64,000 bases of DNA, from contig JAEULQ010000068.1 in the NCBI GenBank assembly GCA_016792685.1, forward strand, positions 1 to 64,000, given 5' to 3'. Shown in pieces: positions 12,585-20,902 of the stretch. A model generated the notes under the pieces. The model was given only the letters and a program-made list of their open reading frames with translations. It did not search any database and was not told the DNA's origin. The stretch is from Tabrizicola sp. (GTDB taxonomy: Bacteria; Pseudomonadota; Alphaproteobacteria; Rhodobacterales; Rhodobacteraceae). Made by a program: the position numbers and the translations under genes. Every line of letters begins with the position of its first letter. Positions within the stretch are counted from its first letter, which is position 1.

Positions 12585-15548
12585 ATGTCTAAGCGTCAAA
12601 AGATTGCAGTGATCGGCGGCGGCGTGGGCGCAATCACGGCAACCTATGCCATTACATCGCTCCCGGATTGGGACAAGAACTACGACATCACCCTTTATCA
12701 GCTGGGCTGGCGCTGCGGCGGCAAGGGTGCGTCTGGCCGCAACGCAGCGCACCACCAGCGGATCGAGGAGCACGGCCTGCATATCTGGGCCGGGTTCTAC
12801 GAGAACGCCTTCCGCCTCATGCGCGACTGTTATGAGACGCTGAACAAGACCGGCCTGCGCTCGCCGGATGCGCCACTTGGCACCCTGGACAAGGCCTTCA
12901 AGGGCCTGTCGCATTTCTTTCTCGCCGAGGACCTGCAGCAGCCGGACGGGTCGGTCAGCCTGCACCCCTGGCGCATCGACTTCCAGCCAAACAGCGAAAA
13001 GCCGGGCACCGGCGGGCTGCTGCCGACACCCTTTGCCTATTTCCAGATGCTGGTCCGCATGATCGCCGACATGATCGAGCGCGGCCTTGCCGGACCGGCG
13101 CCCGAAGCAAAAAGCCATGCTCTGCCAAACAGCCTTCAGGCAGGCATCTCGAAGCTCGGATTGCCAACTTCCGCGTCTTCGCCATTCCATCACCTAAGTG
13201 CGCTGGCCGCCAAGCTGCCGAAGAATCCGCTGCTCCATAAATCCCATGAAACCCTGCTGCTCGCGGCCCTGGCCGCCCATGCGCAGGACTGGCACCACGA
13301 CCGCCTGGCCAATGTCGAGCATGACGACATGGCCCGGCGCATCGGTTACATGATCAGCTTGTCCTCAGCCTTCTTTCGCGGCTCGATCGACACTGGACTG
13401 TTCCGCGCCGGGTTTGACGCGATCGACAACTGGGAGATCAGCGCCTGGCTTCTGCATTACGGCGCCAGCCGCGAGGCAGTCTATTCCGCCGTCTTCCGCG
13501 GCTGCTACGACTATGTCTTCGGCTATCCCGGTGGCGTCACCGAAGACCGCGGCGTAGGTGCGGGGACCGCGATCCGTGGGCTCCTGCGGCTCGCCTTCAC
13601 TTACAAGGGCGCGCTTTTCTACAAGATGCAGGCTGGCATGGGCGACACGATCTTCGGGCCCTACTACCAGGTCCTGAAGTCGCGCGGCGTCAAGTTCCGC
13701 TTCTTCACCGCCGCCCGCGATCTCAAGCTTGACCCAGAAAAACTCAGCATCTCGGCCATCGACATGGTCGAACAGGCCGAGGTTCTATCCGGCGACTACC
13801 AGCCCTTGGTCGATGTGCGCGGCTTGCCCTGCTGGCCGTCCGAGCCCGACTGGTCGCAGTTGAAGGACGGCGAGAAGCTCCGTGCGGCGGGCGTCGATTT
13901 CGAATGCGAAAAGGAACCGCCGCAGGGCCGCGCTTTCCGCCTCGAGCGTGGCCGCGACTTCGATCAGGTGATCCTCGGCGCCTCGCTCGGCTCGATTCCC
14001 TATCTTGCCCAGGACCTGATTGCGGCTTCCTCGCGCTGGAAGGCGATGGTGGACAATGTCCAGACCGTCGCCACCCATGCCGCGCAGTTCTGGCTGAACA
14101 AGTCCGCCGAAGAGCTTGGCTGGAACCGGCTGGTGGCCGAACACAACCCCGGCCCTCAGACCGATCTGAAGACCGTCATCACCAGCTTTACCGAGCCCCT
14201 GGACACCTGGGCTGACATGACTGACCTCATCCCGCATGAGGACTGGCCCCAGGACGGCCCGACGCAGCTTGCCTATTTCTGCAGCCCTGCCCACAACGCA
14301 GGCGTCGATCCCGCGCCCTTCAAGGAACGGGTCCGCGATTGGGTCGACCGCGACCTGACCCGGATGTGGCCCGGCGCGAAAAAGGATGGCAAGTTCGACC
14401 TGTCGCTGCTTTGGGGCCCCAAGGACCAAAGTCCCGAGGACCGTTTCCAGACCCAGTATTTCCGCCAGAACTTCTACGGGTCTGAACGCTATGTCCTCTC
14501 GGTCCCGGGGTCCGTCCAGTACCGTCTGCCGCCCGATGACTCGGGCTTCGAGAACCTGTTTCTCGCCGGCGACTGGACCCGCTGCGGCATCAACGCCGGC
14601 TGCGTCGAGGCCGCGACCATCTCCGGCCTCGTCTGCGCCCGCGGCCTGACCGGCCAGCCGTTCGAGGTCGTCGGCGAAAGCGACCTGGCACCCGACACCG
14701 GCCCCGGGGACGCTGCGATGCTGGCCAGCCCCTATGCCCAGACCGCCCCCTGGCCGCTGACCCCGTTCTTCGGCACCGGTGCGGTTGACGGTTGGTTCAG
14801 CTTCCACGCTGTCGACGCGGCGGCGCTGCAGGCGATCCTGCCTGCGGGAATGACGCTCCACCCACAGGCCTTCACACCGGCCGGGACGCATCCCGTCACG
14901 ATCCTCGCCAACCAGCAGCTTGGGGTGCGCGCCTCGGCCCTTCCACGCTTTCTTGGGTTCCGCCCCTATTTCGAGGCGATCATCTCGGTTGCCTGCGTAC
15001 AGGTGGAGGGTCACCCCGGCATCTTCAACTATCTGCCGAACCTCTACCTATCCAACCGCGCTGCACAACTCTCCGGGGTCTGGTTCTACGGCTTCAACAA
15101 GCGCATGGGAAAACTCTCCATGGGCAACGCGGATTACAGCGTCGCCACGCCGGACGGCGCCCCCGTCTGGTCGGCGCGATACCAGGACCGCGGCTTTGCC
15201 CGGTCCCTGATGGACAGCCCCGATGCCGGTCGGGTCCAGACGCTATGCAACCAGGTGATCGTGACCGAAGGCGAGCTCAGCCGCTGGCAGTTCTCAAGCT
15301 TCGACTTCAGCCTTGGCACGGCCGAGATCACCCCGGTTTCCGCCGAGATCACCATCCAGAACAGCGCGCTTGCCGAATTGCCCGCCGGACGCATGAGCGC
15401 ACGGCCGCTTGCCATGCCCGGCGACGGGGCTGCCCCACGCCACGGCCTGCCCGGCGCGTTCCGCATCCGCACCAGCTGGACCTTGTCGAATCCGTTGGAC
15501 TCGCGGCGAATTGCCCGTTTAGAAGCTGCGCGGACTAGGCTACCGTGA
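12585..15548 (+). CDS. FAD amine oxidase/desaturase fused to acetoacetate-decarboxylase-like domain
   Basis: 987 residues. The N-terminal two thirds is a phytoene-desaturase/amine-oxidase-type flavoprotein. It has a dinucleotide motif VIGGGVGAITATYAI (residues 9-23), a GWRCGGKGASGR substrate/FAD loop and the closing LFLAGDWTRCGINAGCVEAA near residue 660. From about residue 715 a second domain resembles acetoacetate decarboxylase. FYGFNKRMGKLSMG places a lysine at residue 839 where the family has its Schiff-base lysine, followed by Arg instead of the usual second Lys. ATG 12585 is chosen because AGGGGG precedes it; the longer frame lacks a site. Substrate unknown; an oxidised hydrocarbon or polyketide-like acid is a guess. 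The cyclase gene follows 25 bases later. Confidence 0.85.
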   Translation: MSKRQKIAVIGGGVGAITATYAITSLPDWDKNYDITLYQLGWRCGGKGASGRNAAHHQRIEEHGLHIWAGFYENAFRLMRDCYETLNKTGLRSPDAPLGTLDKAFKGLSHFFLAEDLQQPDGSVSLHPWRIDFQPNSEKPGTGGLLPTPFAYFQMLVRMIADMIERGLAGPAPEAKSHALPNSLQAGISKLGLPTSASSPFHHLSALAAKLPKNPLLHKSHETLLLAALAAHAQDWHHDRLANVEHDDMARRIGYMISLSSAFFRGSIDTGLFRAGFDAIDNWEISAWLLHYGASREAVYSAVFRGCYDYVFGYPGGVTEDRGVGAGTAIRGLLRLAFTYKGALFYKMQAGMGDTIFGPYYQVLKSRGVKFRFFTAARDLKLDPEKLSISAIDMVEQAEVLSGDYQPLVDVRGLPCWPSEPDWSQLKDGEKLRAAGVDFECEKEPPQGRAFRLERGRDFDQVILGASLGSIPYLAQDLIAASSRWKAMVDNVQTVATHAAQFWLNKSAEELGWNRLVAEHNPGPQTDLKTVITSFTEPLDTWADMTDLIPHEDWPQDGPTQLAYFCSPAHNAGVDPAPFKERVRDWVDRDLTRMWPGAKKDGKFDLSLLWGPKDQSPEDRFQTQYFRQNFYGSERYVLSVPGSVQYRLPPDDSGFENLFLAGDWTRCGINAGCVEAATISGLVCARGLTGQPFEVVGESDLAPDTGPGDAAMLASPYAQTAPWPLTPFFGTGAVDGWFSFHAVDAAALQAILPAGMTLHPQAFTPAGTHPVTILANQQLGVRASALPRFLGFRPYFEAIISVACVQVEGHPGIFNYLPNLYLSNRAAQLSGVWFYGFNKRMGKLSMGNADYSVATPDGAPVWSARYQDRGFARSLMDSPDAGRVQTLCNQVIVTEGELSRWQFSSFDFSLGTAEITPVSAEITIQNSALAELPAGRMSARPLAMPGDGAAPRHGLPGAFRIRTSWTLSNPLDSRRIARLEAARTRLP

Positions 15549-15573
15549 TCTCGGCTTAAGGGGGTAAGAGCCG

Positions 15574-18543
15574 ATGCCGAAAGGGGACATCGAGGCCGGT
15601 GGGGGGCGCAGGCAGGTCACTGCCGTGTTCATCGACCTTGAAAACTTCAGCGCCATCGCCAGCGCTGCGGACGCCGAGGACCTCCAGTCCTGGCTGGATG
15701 ACTATTATCGCCAGACCCGCATCCTCATCGAGGCAAGCGGCGGCGAGGTCACGGAATACCTGGGCGATGGGGTGGTGGCGATCTTCGGTCTGAACCGGAC
15801 GGAAGAGCTGACGGCTGACCGAGCTGTCGATGCTGCCTTGCGCGCAGTGCAGTCAATCCGGCTGAGCTTTCAGAACCGCATCACCGTTCGGCTGCGCGCC
15901 GGCGTCGCGACGGGCGAGGTCGTCGTGCGTCTGGGCTCCGACACGGACGGTCTGCCGCGCCTGACCGGCGCGGTCACCACTTTGGCCGAGCGGATCCAGT
16001 CCGAAGCCGAACCCGGTACCGTCGTCATTGCCGAGGAAACCCGGGCCCTTTCCCGCGGACGTTTCGAGACCCGCGCCCTGCCTCCGCGCCGGTTGAAGGG
16101 CTTTGCCGAAGACGTGGCCCTGTTCGAGGTCATGGGTCGCCTGCCCGCCGGCGGCATCGACCAGCCCGAGACCTTTGTGGGCCGCGCGCGGGAAATGGCC
16201 AAGCTGATCGCGGCCGAGACTCCCGCCCTGATCATCGGTCAGGCGGGCGTCGGCAAGACGGCCTTCGTCGGACACGTCGCCAGCCAGTTCGCCGCAAAGT
16301 CGGTGTTCCGGGGCGATGCGATCGGCCATGGTTCAAGCTTCCTGCCGTTTCGCGACTGGCTTCTTGATCGGATCGGGGCCCCGAACGCGGATTATGCCAC
16401 CCTCGCCGAGGCCTTCCCAGAGCTTGCCACCGCTGACCGCCAGGCTCTGGCTCTCATCCTGGGCCTGCCCGAAGGTCAGGTCCTCTTGGCCACCCTTTCA
16501 AGCCTTGCCCTCAAGGGGCTGATCGAAGGCGCGATCTGGCGGGCAATTCTCTTGCGCCAACAGCGCGGATTGCTTCTGTTCGAGGATCTGCACTGGTTCG
16601 ATGTCGCCAGCCTTGGCGTGATCAACCACATTTTTGCGGCGCCCGAGGCCAGGCAGTTCCGGATCATCCTGACCAGTCGCGAAGATGCCAAGCTTGGCCG
16701 CCACCTCATGACCGAGGGGGTCTTGACCCTGGCGCTTGACCCCTTGCCGGAAGAAGACGCGCGTGTCCTTCTCGATCGACTTGCTCCGGGCTCGCTGGAT
16801 GATGGGATGCGTGCCCAGGTGTTGCAGCGCGCAGGCGGTGTGCCGCTCTTCCTGCATCAGCTTGCGCGGCGCGGGGCTTCGGCCAATGCCGCCCTCCCGG
16901 CCACGCTGATGGATCTTTTGGGAGAGCGGATCGACAGCACCGGCCCGGCCAAATCGATCCTTCAGCGCGCGGCCGCGCTTGGCCGCAGTTTCCGCGTCGA
17001 AATGCTTCGTGCCCTGGACGTCGAAGACAGCGATCCCCTGCCACATCTGCGTGCTGCCGCCCGGGCCGGGGTCCTGGTTGCAAGGCCGAACAACGCCTGG
17101 GAATTCGCCCACGCGCTTCTGGCACAGGCCGCCTATCAATCCATGCTGCGCCGCACGCGGGAAGGGCTGCATGCCCGCATCGCTGAAATGCTGCAGACCA
17201 GATTCCCGCAGGTTCTTGCGCGTGAACCCGGCCTTCTGGCCGACCACCAGCACAAGGCACGGCAATTCCTGCCCGCCATCGTCAGCTATTTGCAGGCAAG
17301 CCAGCGGCTTATGATGCAGGGTGCCTTTGTCGACGCTGAATCCATGGCTCGGGCCGCGCTTGGTCTTTGCGATGACCTGCCCGAGGCGCAGCGGCCCGAA
17401 CTGGAAATCGCGGCACATACGATGATCGGTTCGGTCCTGATGCAGGTGCAGGGCTTCACCGCAGAACCCGTCCGCCGGGAATTCGATACGGTGCTCGACA
17501 TCTCCAGCGCCCAGTCCAAGCTGGGGCATAGCACCGCGCCCGCGCTTCTGGGGGCCCACACCCACGCGATCATCTCGGCGCAAGAGACGCGGGCCAACCG
17601 GCTAGGCGAGCTGTTGGACCGGATGGCCGATGCTGCCGCAGAAGACGCCGAAGGGGTGGAAATCCGCATCGTCGCTCTGGCGGCACGGAACGGAACCCGC
17701 TTTTACCAGGGCCGCTTTTCCGAACAGCTCGACTGCATCGCCGCGATACGCCCGCTTTACCGGCTTGAAAAGCATGCCGGCATGATCGCTCGCTACGGCA
17801 TGGACATGTTCGCCGCCGCCCAGATGTTCGAGGGCCCCTCGCGCGCCATTCTTGGTCAGACGGACCGCGTGCGGGGCCTGGTGGCCGAAACCGACGCGCA
17901 CCAGGCGGCGCTTTCGATCCCGGTGATGCAGCCCTATGCGCTGGTCTGGGGCTCCGTGCCGCTCTTCTACGCGGGCGAGATCGAGGCCGCCCGGGAACGG
18001 CTGCAGCGCGGGATCGATGTGGCCATCGCACAGGGCGCGGTCTTCTGGCAGTTCATCGGACGGGCATGGGCCTATGTGATGGACCCCGACCTCGCGCGCA
18101 CTGACGAAGGCATGACGGGCTTTGGTCAGGTCCTCGACACGCTCCGGGCTATCGGCGCCAATGTCGGGGTACCGTATTTCTCGGCCGTGCACGCCTCGCG
18201 CCTTGCGGCCGCCGGACGGCATGAAGAGGCCCTGGCAATCTCGGCCCGCGCGCTGGCAGAAACCCAGGCCGAAGGTCTGCATTGCTGGTACGCGGAAATC
18301 CTGCGGCTCCATGCCCGCAACTGCCGCGCCACTGGCAGGCTGATCGAAGCCGAATCCGCCCTGTCGAGGGCGGTCGAAGTCGCCGCCGGTCAGGGTGCGG
18401 CTCTCTGGCAGATCCGCGCGCTTCTCGACCGCATCGCGCTCGGAGGGTCCAAACAAGGATTGGCAGAGGTCGTGGCCGCCTTCCCCAAGGACGCCGGCCT
18501 TCAGGAGCTGGACGAAGCCCGGGCATATCTGGCCGCCTCGTGA
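15574..18543 (+). CDS. Class III cyclase-like domain fused to AAA/STAND ATPase and TPR region
   Basis: 989 residues. Residues 12-185 form a class III nucleotide-cyclase domain. Both metal aspartates are present (D21 in VFIDLENF, D65 in YLGDGVVAIFG). The base-specifying lysine position is Glu (E61), the second base contact aligns with R129, and the transition-state Asn aligns with T136, while R140 is kept. A P-loop ATPase follows, with GQAGVGKT at 222-229 and LLLFEDLHW at 333-341, in AAA/STAND style. The long helical C-terminus (about 540-980) looks like TPR repeats. E61 resembles guanylate cyclases, but the other changes make activity uncertain. GTG of the Crp-like gene overlaps its stop. AAGGGGGT lies about nine bases before the ATG. 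Confidence 0.85.
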   Translation: MPKGDIEAGGGRRQVTAVFIDLENFSAIASAADAEDLQSWLDDYYRQTRILIEASGGEVTEYLGDGVVAIFGLNRTEELTADRAVDAALRAVQSIRLSFQNRITVRLRAGVATGEVVVRLGSDTDGLPRLTGAVTTLAERIQSEAEPGTVVIAEETRALSRGRFETRALPPRRLKGFAEDVALFEVMGRLPAGGIDQPETFVGRAREMAKLIAAETPALIIGQAGVGKTAFVGHVASQFAAKSVFRGDAIGHGSSFLPFRDWLLDRIGAPNADYATLAEAFPELATADRQALALILGLPEGQVLLATLSSLALKGLIEGAIWRAILLRQQRGLLLFEDLHWFDVASLGVINHIFAAPEARQFRIILTSREDAKLGRHLMTEGVLTLALDPLPEEDARVLLDRLAPGSLDDGMRAQVLQRAGGVPLFLHQLARRGASANAALPATLMDLLGERIDSTGPAKSILQRAAALGRSFRVEMLRALDVEDSDPLPHLRAAARAGVLVARPNNAWEFAHALLAQAAYQSMLRRTREGLHARIAEMLQTRFPQVLAREPGLLADHQHKARQFLPAIVSYLQASQRLMMQGAFVDAESMARAALGLCDDLPEAQRPELEIAAHTMIGSVLMQVQGFTAEPVRREFDTVLDISSAQSKLGHSTAPALLGAHTHAIISAQETRANRLGELLDRMADAAAEDAEGVEIRIVALAARNGTRFYQGRFSEQLDCIAAIRPLYRLEKHAGMIARYGMDMFAAAQMFEGPSRAILGQTDRVRGLVAETDAHQAALSIPVMQPYALVWGSVPLFYAGEIEAARERLQRGIDVAIAQGAVFWQFIGRAWAYVMDPDLARTDEGMTGFGQVLDTLRAIGANVGVPYFSAVHASRLAAAGRHEEALAISARALAETQAEGLHCWYAEILRLHARNCRATGRLIEAESALSRAVEVAAGQGAALWQIRALLDRIALGGSKQGLAEVVAAFPKDAGLQELDEARAYLAAS

Positions 18544-19217
18544 CGATAGCCGAGCTCCTCTCGCACGACTTGCCGCTGTTTGACGGCCTCACGCCCGAAG
18601 ACTTCAACGGGATCGAGGTGCCGGTCACCGAGCGGCTCTTTGCGCCCTGGAGCATCCTCTTCAACCAGGAAGACAAGACCCGGGACGTGCACTTCCTTTT
18701 GTCCGGGACCCTGATGGCGCTTTACTGGACGGCGGAAGGACGCGAGGTGATCTTCACCCGTTTCGTCACCGGCGCCTATTTCGGCGAGCTTGCCGCACTG
18801 GACGGCGGTGAACGGTCGCTGGCCGTGGTGGCACGCAGTGAAGTGTCGGTCCTCACGATCTCCGGCGCGACCTTTCGCGCGCTTTTCGACCAGGTGCCCA
18901 CCTTGCGCTGGCGGATCACCCGCGACCTCGTGTCCCGCATCCGAACGCTGACCGCCAAGAACCTGGAGCTCACCACCTACAGTGTCGAACAGCGGGTGGC
19001 CTCGTTTCTCGTGGGGCTCGCCGTCGAACGGGGCCAGCTCTGCAGTGGCGGGCGGATCGAGGATGCCCCGACCCACGCCGAGATCGCCGCTTCGATCGGA
19101 TCAAACCGGGAAATGGTCAGCCGGGTGATGAGCGGCCTGTCCCGCAAAGGGGCAATCAAGTCATCGCGTCAACTGATCGAGCTTCTCGACCCCCGCGCCC
19201 TGACCGCAGAATTCTGA
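18540..19217 (+). CDS. Crp/Fnr-family regulator coupled to the cyclase
   Basis: 225 residues beginning at GTG 18540, which overlaps the cyclase stop (GTGA). Residues 10-125 are a cyclic-nucleotide-binding domain with a phosphate-binding cassette FGELAALDGGERSLAVV, including the Arg-Ser pair (R92, S93) that in Crp contacts the cyclic phosphate. A dimer helix follows at about 125-160. A winged helix-turn-helix (THAEIAASIGSNREMVSRVMSGL, split over 178-200) ends the protein. No iron-sulphur cysteines are present, so an Fnr oxygen sensor is unlikely. Coupling to the cyclase strongly suggests it reads that enzyme's product. Its target genes are unknown, possibly this operon. Confidence 0.88.
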   Translation: MTIAELLSHDLPLFDGLTPEDFNGIEVPVTERLFAPWSILFNQEDKTRDVHFLLSGTLMALYWTAEGREVIFTRFVTGAYFGELAALDGGERSLAVVARSEVSVLTISGATFRALFDQVPTLRWRITRDLVSRIRTLTAKNLELTTYSVEQRVASFLVGLAVERGQLCSGGRIEDAPTHAEIAASIGSNREMVSRVMSGLSRKGAIKSSRQLIELLDPRALTAEF

Positions 19218-19247
19218 TCGGCGCCTGGGGTCTCGCTGGCGCGGCGC

Positions 19248-20237
19248 TCAGACGGAAGCCTCTGACGGCACGGCCTCATCGAAACTGATCTCGAAGGCCG
19301 CACCGACAGGGCTGTCCACCAGCCGGATCGACCCGCCATGTGCCGCCAGCAGGTTTGCCGCGATGGTCAGGCCCATCCCGGTGCCGCCGCTGTCGCGCCT
19401 TGTCGTGAAAAAAGGTGCGAAGATCCGGTCCCGGTTCCCGGTCGACACGCCCGGCCCGTCATCGGCAACCACCATCCTGCTCGGACTGGCTTCGATCCGC
19501 ACTTCACTTGCCCCGACCGAGGCCGCATTCGACAGAAGCTGCCGCAGCACGATCGTCAGACCGGACGCCGCCAGCGGCAAATCCTGCGCCACGCCCGACG
19601 CCACCAGACGCAGGGATGGATAAGCCGCATGCAGCTCGGGCAGGACTTCGGCCAGGCGACCGATCCCCTGATGCCCCGGCTCGCGTGCAGCGGCAGCGCG
19701 GCGCAGGGCATCAAGCTGCCGCTCCATCTGCATGGCTGCCTCGCCGATCGTATCGACAAGCCCACGCTCCTCGGCGCCAAGCTCCATGTCGCCCAGCATT
19801 TCGGCCGCCGCCCGCATGGCCGAAAGCGGTGTCTTCATTTCATGCGTCACATGGTCGGTATAGCTGCGGATCGTGGCCTCGCGCGCCTGCAGCCGTCCGG
19901 CCATGTCCAGCACGCTTTCCCCCAGGTCCCGCAGCTCCTTCGTGCCGTAATGGGCCAGTGGCTCGGGACGTGCCATCGGGTCGCGCCGCAAGGCCGCCGC
20001 GCGCCCGGCGAGTGACGAGATCGGGCGCAGGATCAGCCGGACGAGCAAGAGCCCCAGTACCAGTGTCGCCAGCAGGATGACTCCGGCGATCAGGAACGCC
20101 CCAAGCCGGTATCCAATCACCGGACCGAAGACCCGCAACGCGACCAGACCAAGGAAGGACATGCCCAGCGTGCCAAGCAGGGCACCGCCCACGACCTGCC
20201 ACAGGGACGGGCGCCATTTCCGCGCTATCCGGCGCAT
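19248..20237 (-). CDS. Sensor histidine kinase
   Basis: About 329 residues starting MRRIARKWRPSLWQV at ATG 20237, which overlaps the response-regulator gene by 13 bases. Two membrane helices (about 14-35 and 40-65) are separated by only a few residues, so there is almost no periplasmic sensor. A HAMP segment is followed by the H-box YTDHVTHEMKTPLSAM near residue 130. The ATPase domain has LLSNAASVGAS (N-box), ADDGPGVS, IFAPFFTT and GGTGMGLTIA. The kinase probably senses a membrane signal, perhaps through the multi-pass protein encoded first in the operon. It converges on the Crp-like gene with a 30-base gap. Confidence 0.9.
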   Translation of the reverse strand: MRRIARKWRPSLWQVVGGALLGTLGMSFLGLVALRVFGPVIGYRLGAFLIAGVILLATLVLGLLLVRLILRPISSLAGRAAALRRDPMARPEPLAHYGTKELRDLGESVLDMAGRLQAREATIRSYTDHVTHEMKTPLSAMRAAAEMLGDMELGAEERGLVDTIGEAAMQMERQLDALRRAAAAREPGHQGIGRLAEVLPELHAAYPSLRLVASGVAQDLPLAASGLTIVLRQLLSNAASVGASEVRIEASPSRMVVADDGPGVSTGNRDRIFAPFFTTRRDSGGTGMGLTIAANLLAAHGGSIRLVDSPVGAAFEISFDEAVPSEASV

Positions 20238-20902
20238 GGACCCATCCGCAGGCCTACACCGTGCAGCGTCTCGATCGCATCCGGGCATCCAGCGGCCGCA
20301 AGCTTCTGCCGCAGGTTCCGCAAATGGCTGTCCAGCGTCCGGTCCGCCACCGGGCTTCCCGCCCCCCAGACCGTGTCCACCAGCTGTGCCCGCCCGATCA
20401 CCCGATCGGGTTGCTGCAAAAGGGCCTGCAGGATCGCCAGCTCCGTTCCGGTGAGAAGCACTTCCCGGCCGTCCATCCGGCAAGAGTGTCGCGCAGGTTC
20501 CAGGGTCAAAAGGCCCTGTCGCAGCACAGTGCCGCCGTTCCCGCCGCGCACCCGCTTCAGGATCGCCTTGACCCGTGCCACAAGCTCGCGGGGGGAAAAC
20601 GGCTTTGTCACATAGTCATCCGCGCCAAGCTCCAGCCCGATGATCCGGTCCATTTCGTCATCCCGTGCGGTCAGGAAGATGATCGGCACCTCTGACCGGG
20701 CCCGGATGCGGCGACACACCTCCAGCCCGTCCACTTCGGGCAGGCCCTGGTCCAGCACGATCAGGTCGGGCGCCTCGCGTGCGGCCTGCATCAGCGCCGC
20801 TTGCCCGTCCGAGGCCGTGATCACCCCGAACCCGGCACGCTCCAGCGCCAGGCCGACCAGCGACCGCAGGCGCGGATCGTCATCCACGACGAGTATCTTC
20901 AT
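20225..20902 (-). CDS. OmpR-family response regulator
   Basis: 225 residues. The receiver domain starts MKILVVDDDPRLRSLV, has the phospho-acceptor Asp in LIVLDQGLPEVDG (near residue 51), the Thr in IFLTARDD and the Lys in DDYVTKPFSP. The C-terminal winged helix (LTGTELAILQALLQQP ... VADRTLDSHLRNLRQKL) is the OmpR/PhoB type. It overlaps the upstream membrane-protein gene by 23 bases and the kinase gene by 13, so all three are co-translated. Overall it resembles CreB, but no target sites are visible. Confidence 0.92.
   Translation of the reverse strand: MKILVVDDDPRLRSLVGLALERAGFGVITASDGQAALMQAAREAPDLIVLDQGLPEVDGLEVCRRIRARSEVPIIFLTARDDEMDRIIGLELGADDYVTKPFSPRELVARVKAILKRVRGGNGGTVLRQGLLTLEPARHSCRMDGREVLLTGTELAILQALLQQPDRVIGRAQLVDTVWGAGSPVADRTLDSHLRNLRQKLAAAGCPDAIETLHGVGLRMGPCAG

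Noticed and set aside
13785..15014. 409-codon minus-strand frame inside the oxidase-decarboxylase gene
   Set aside because: Antisense to conserved FAD-enzyme motifs, with biased composition typical of shadow frames.
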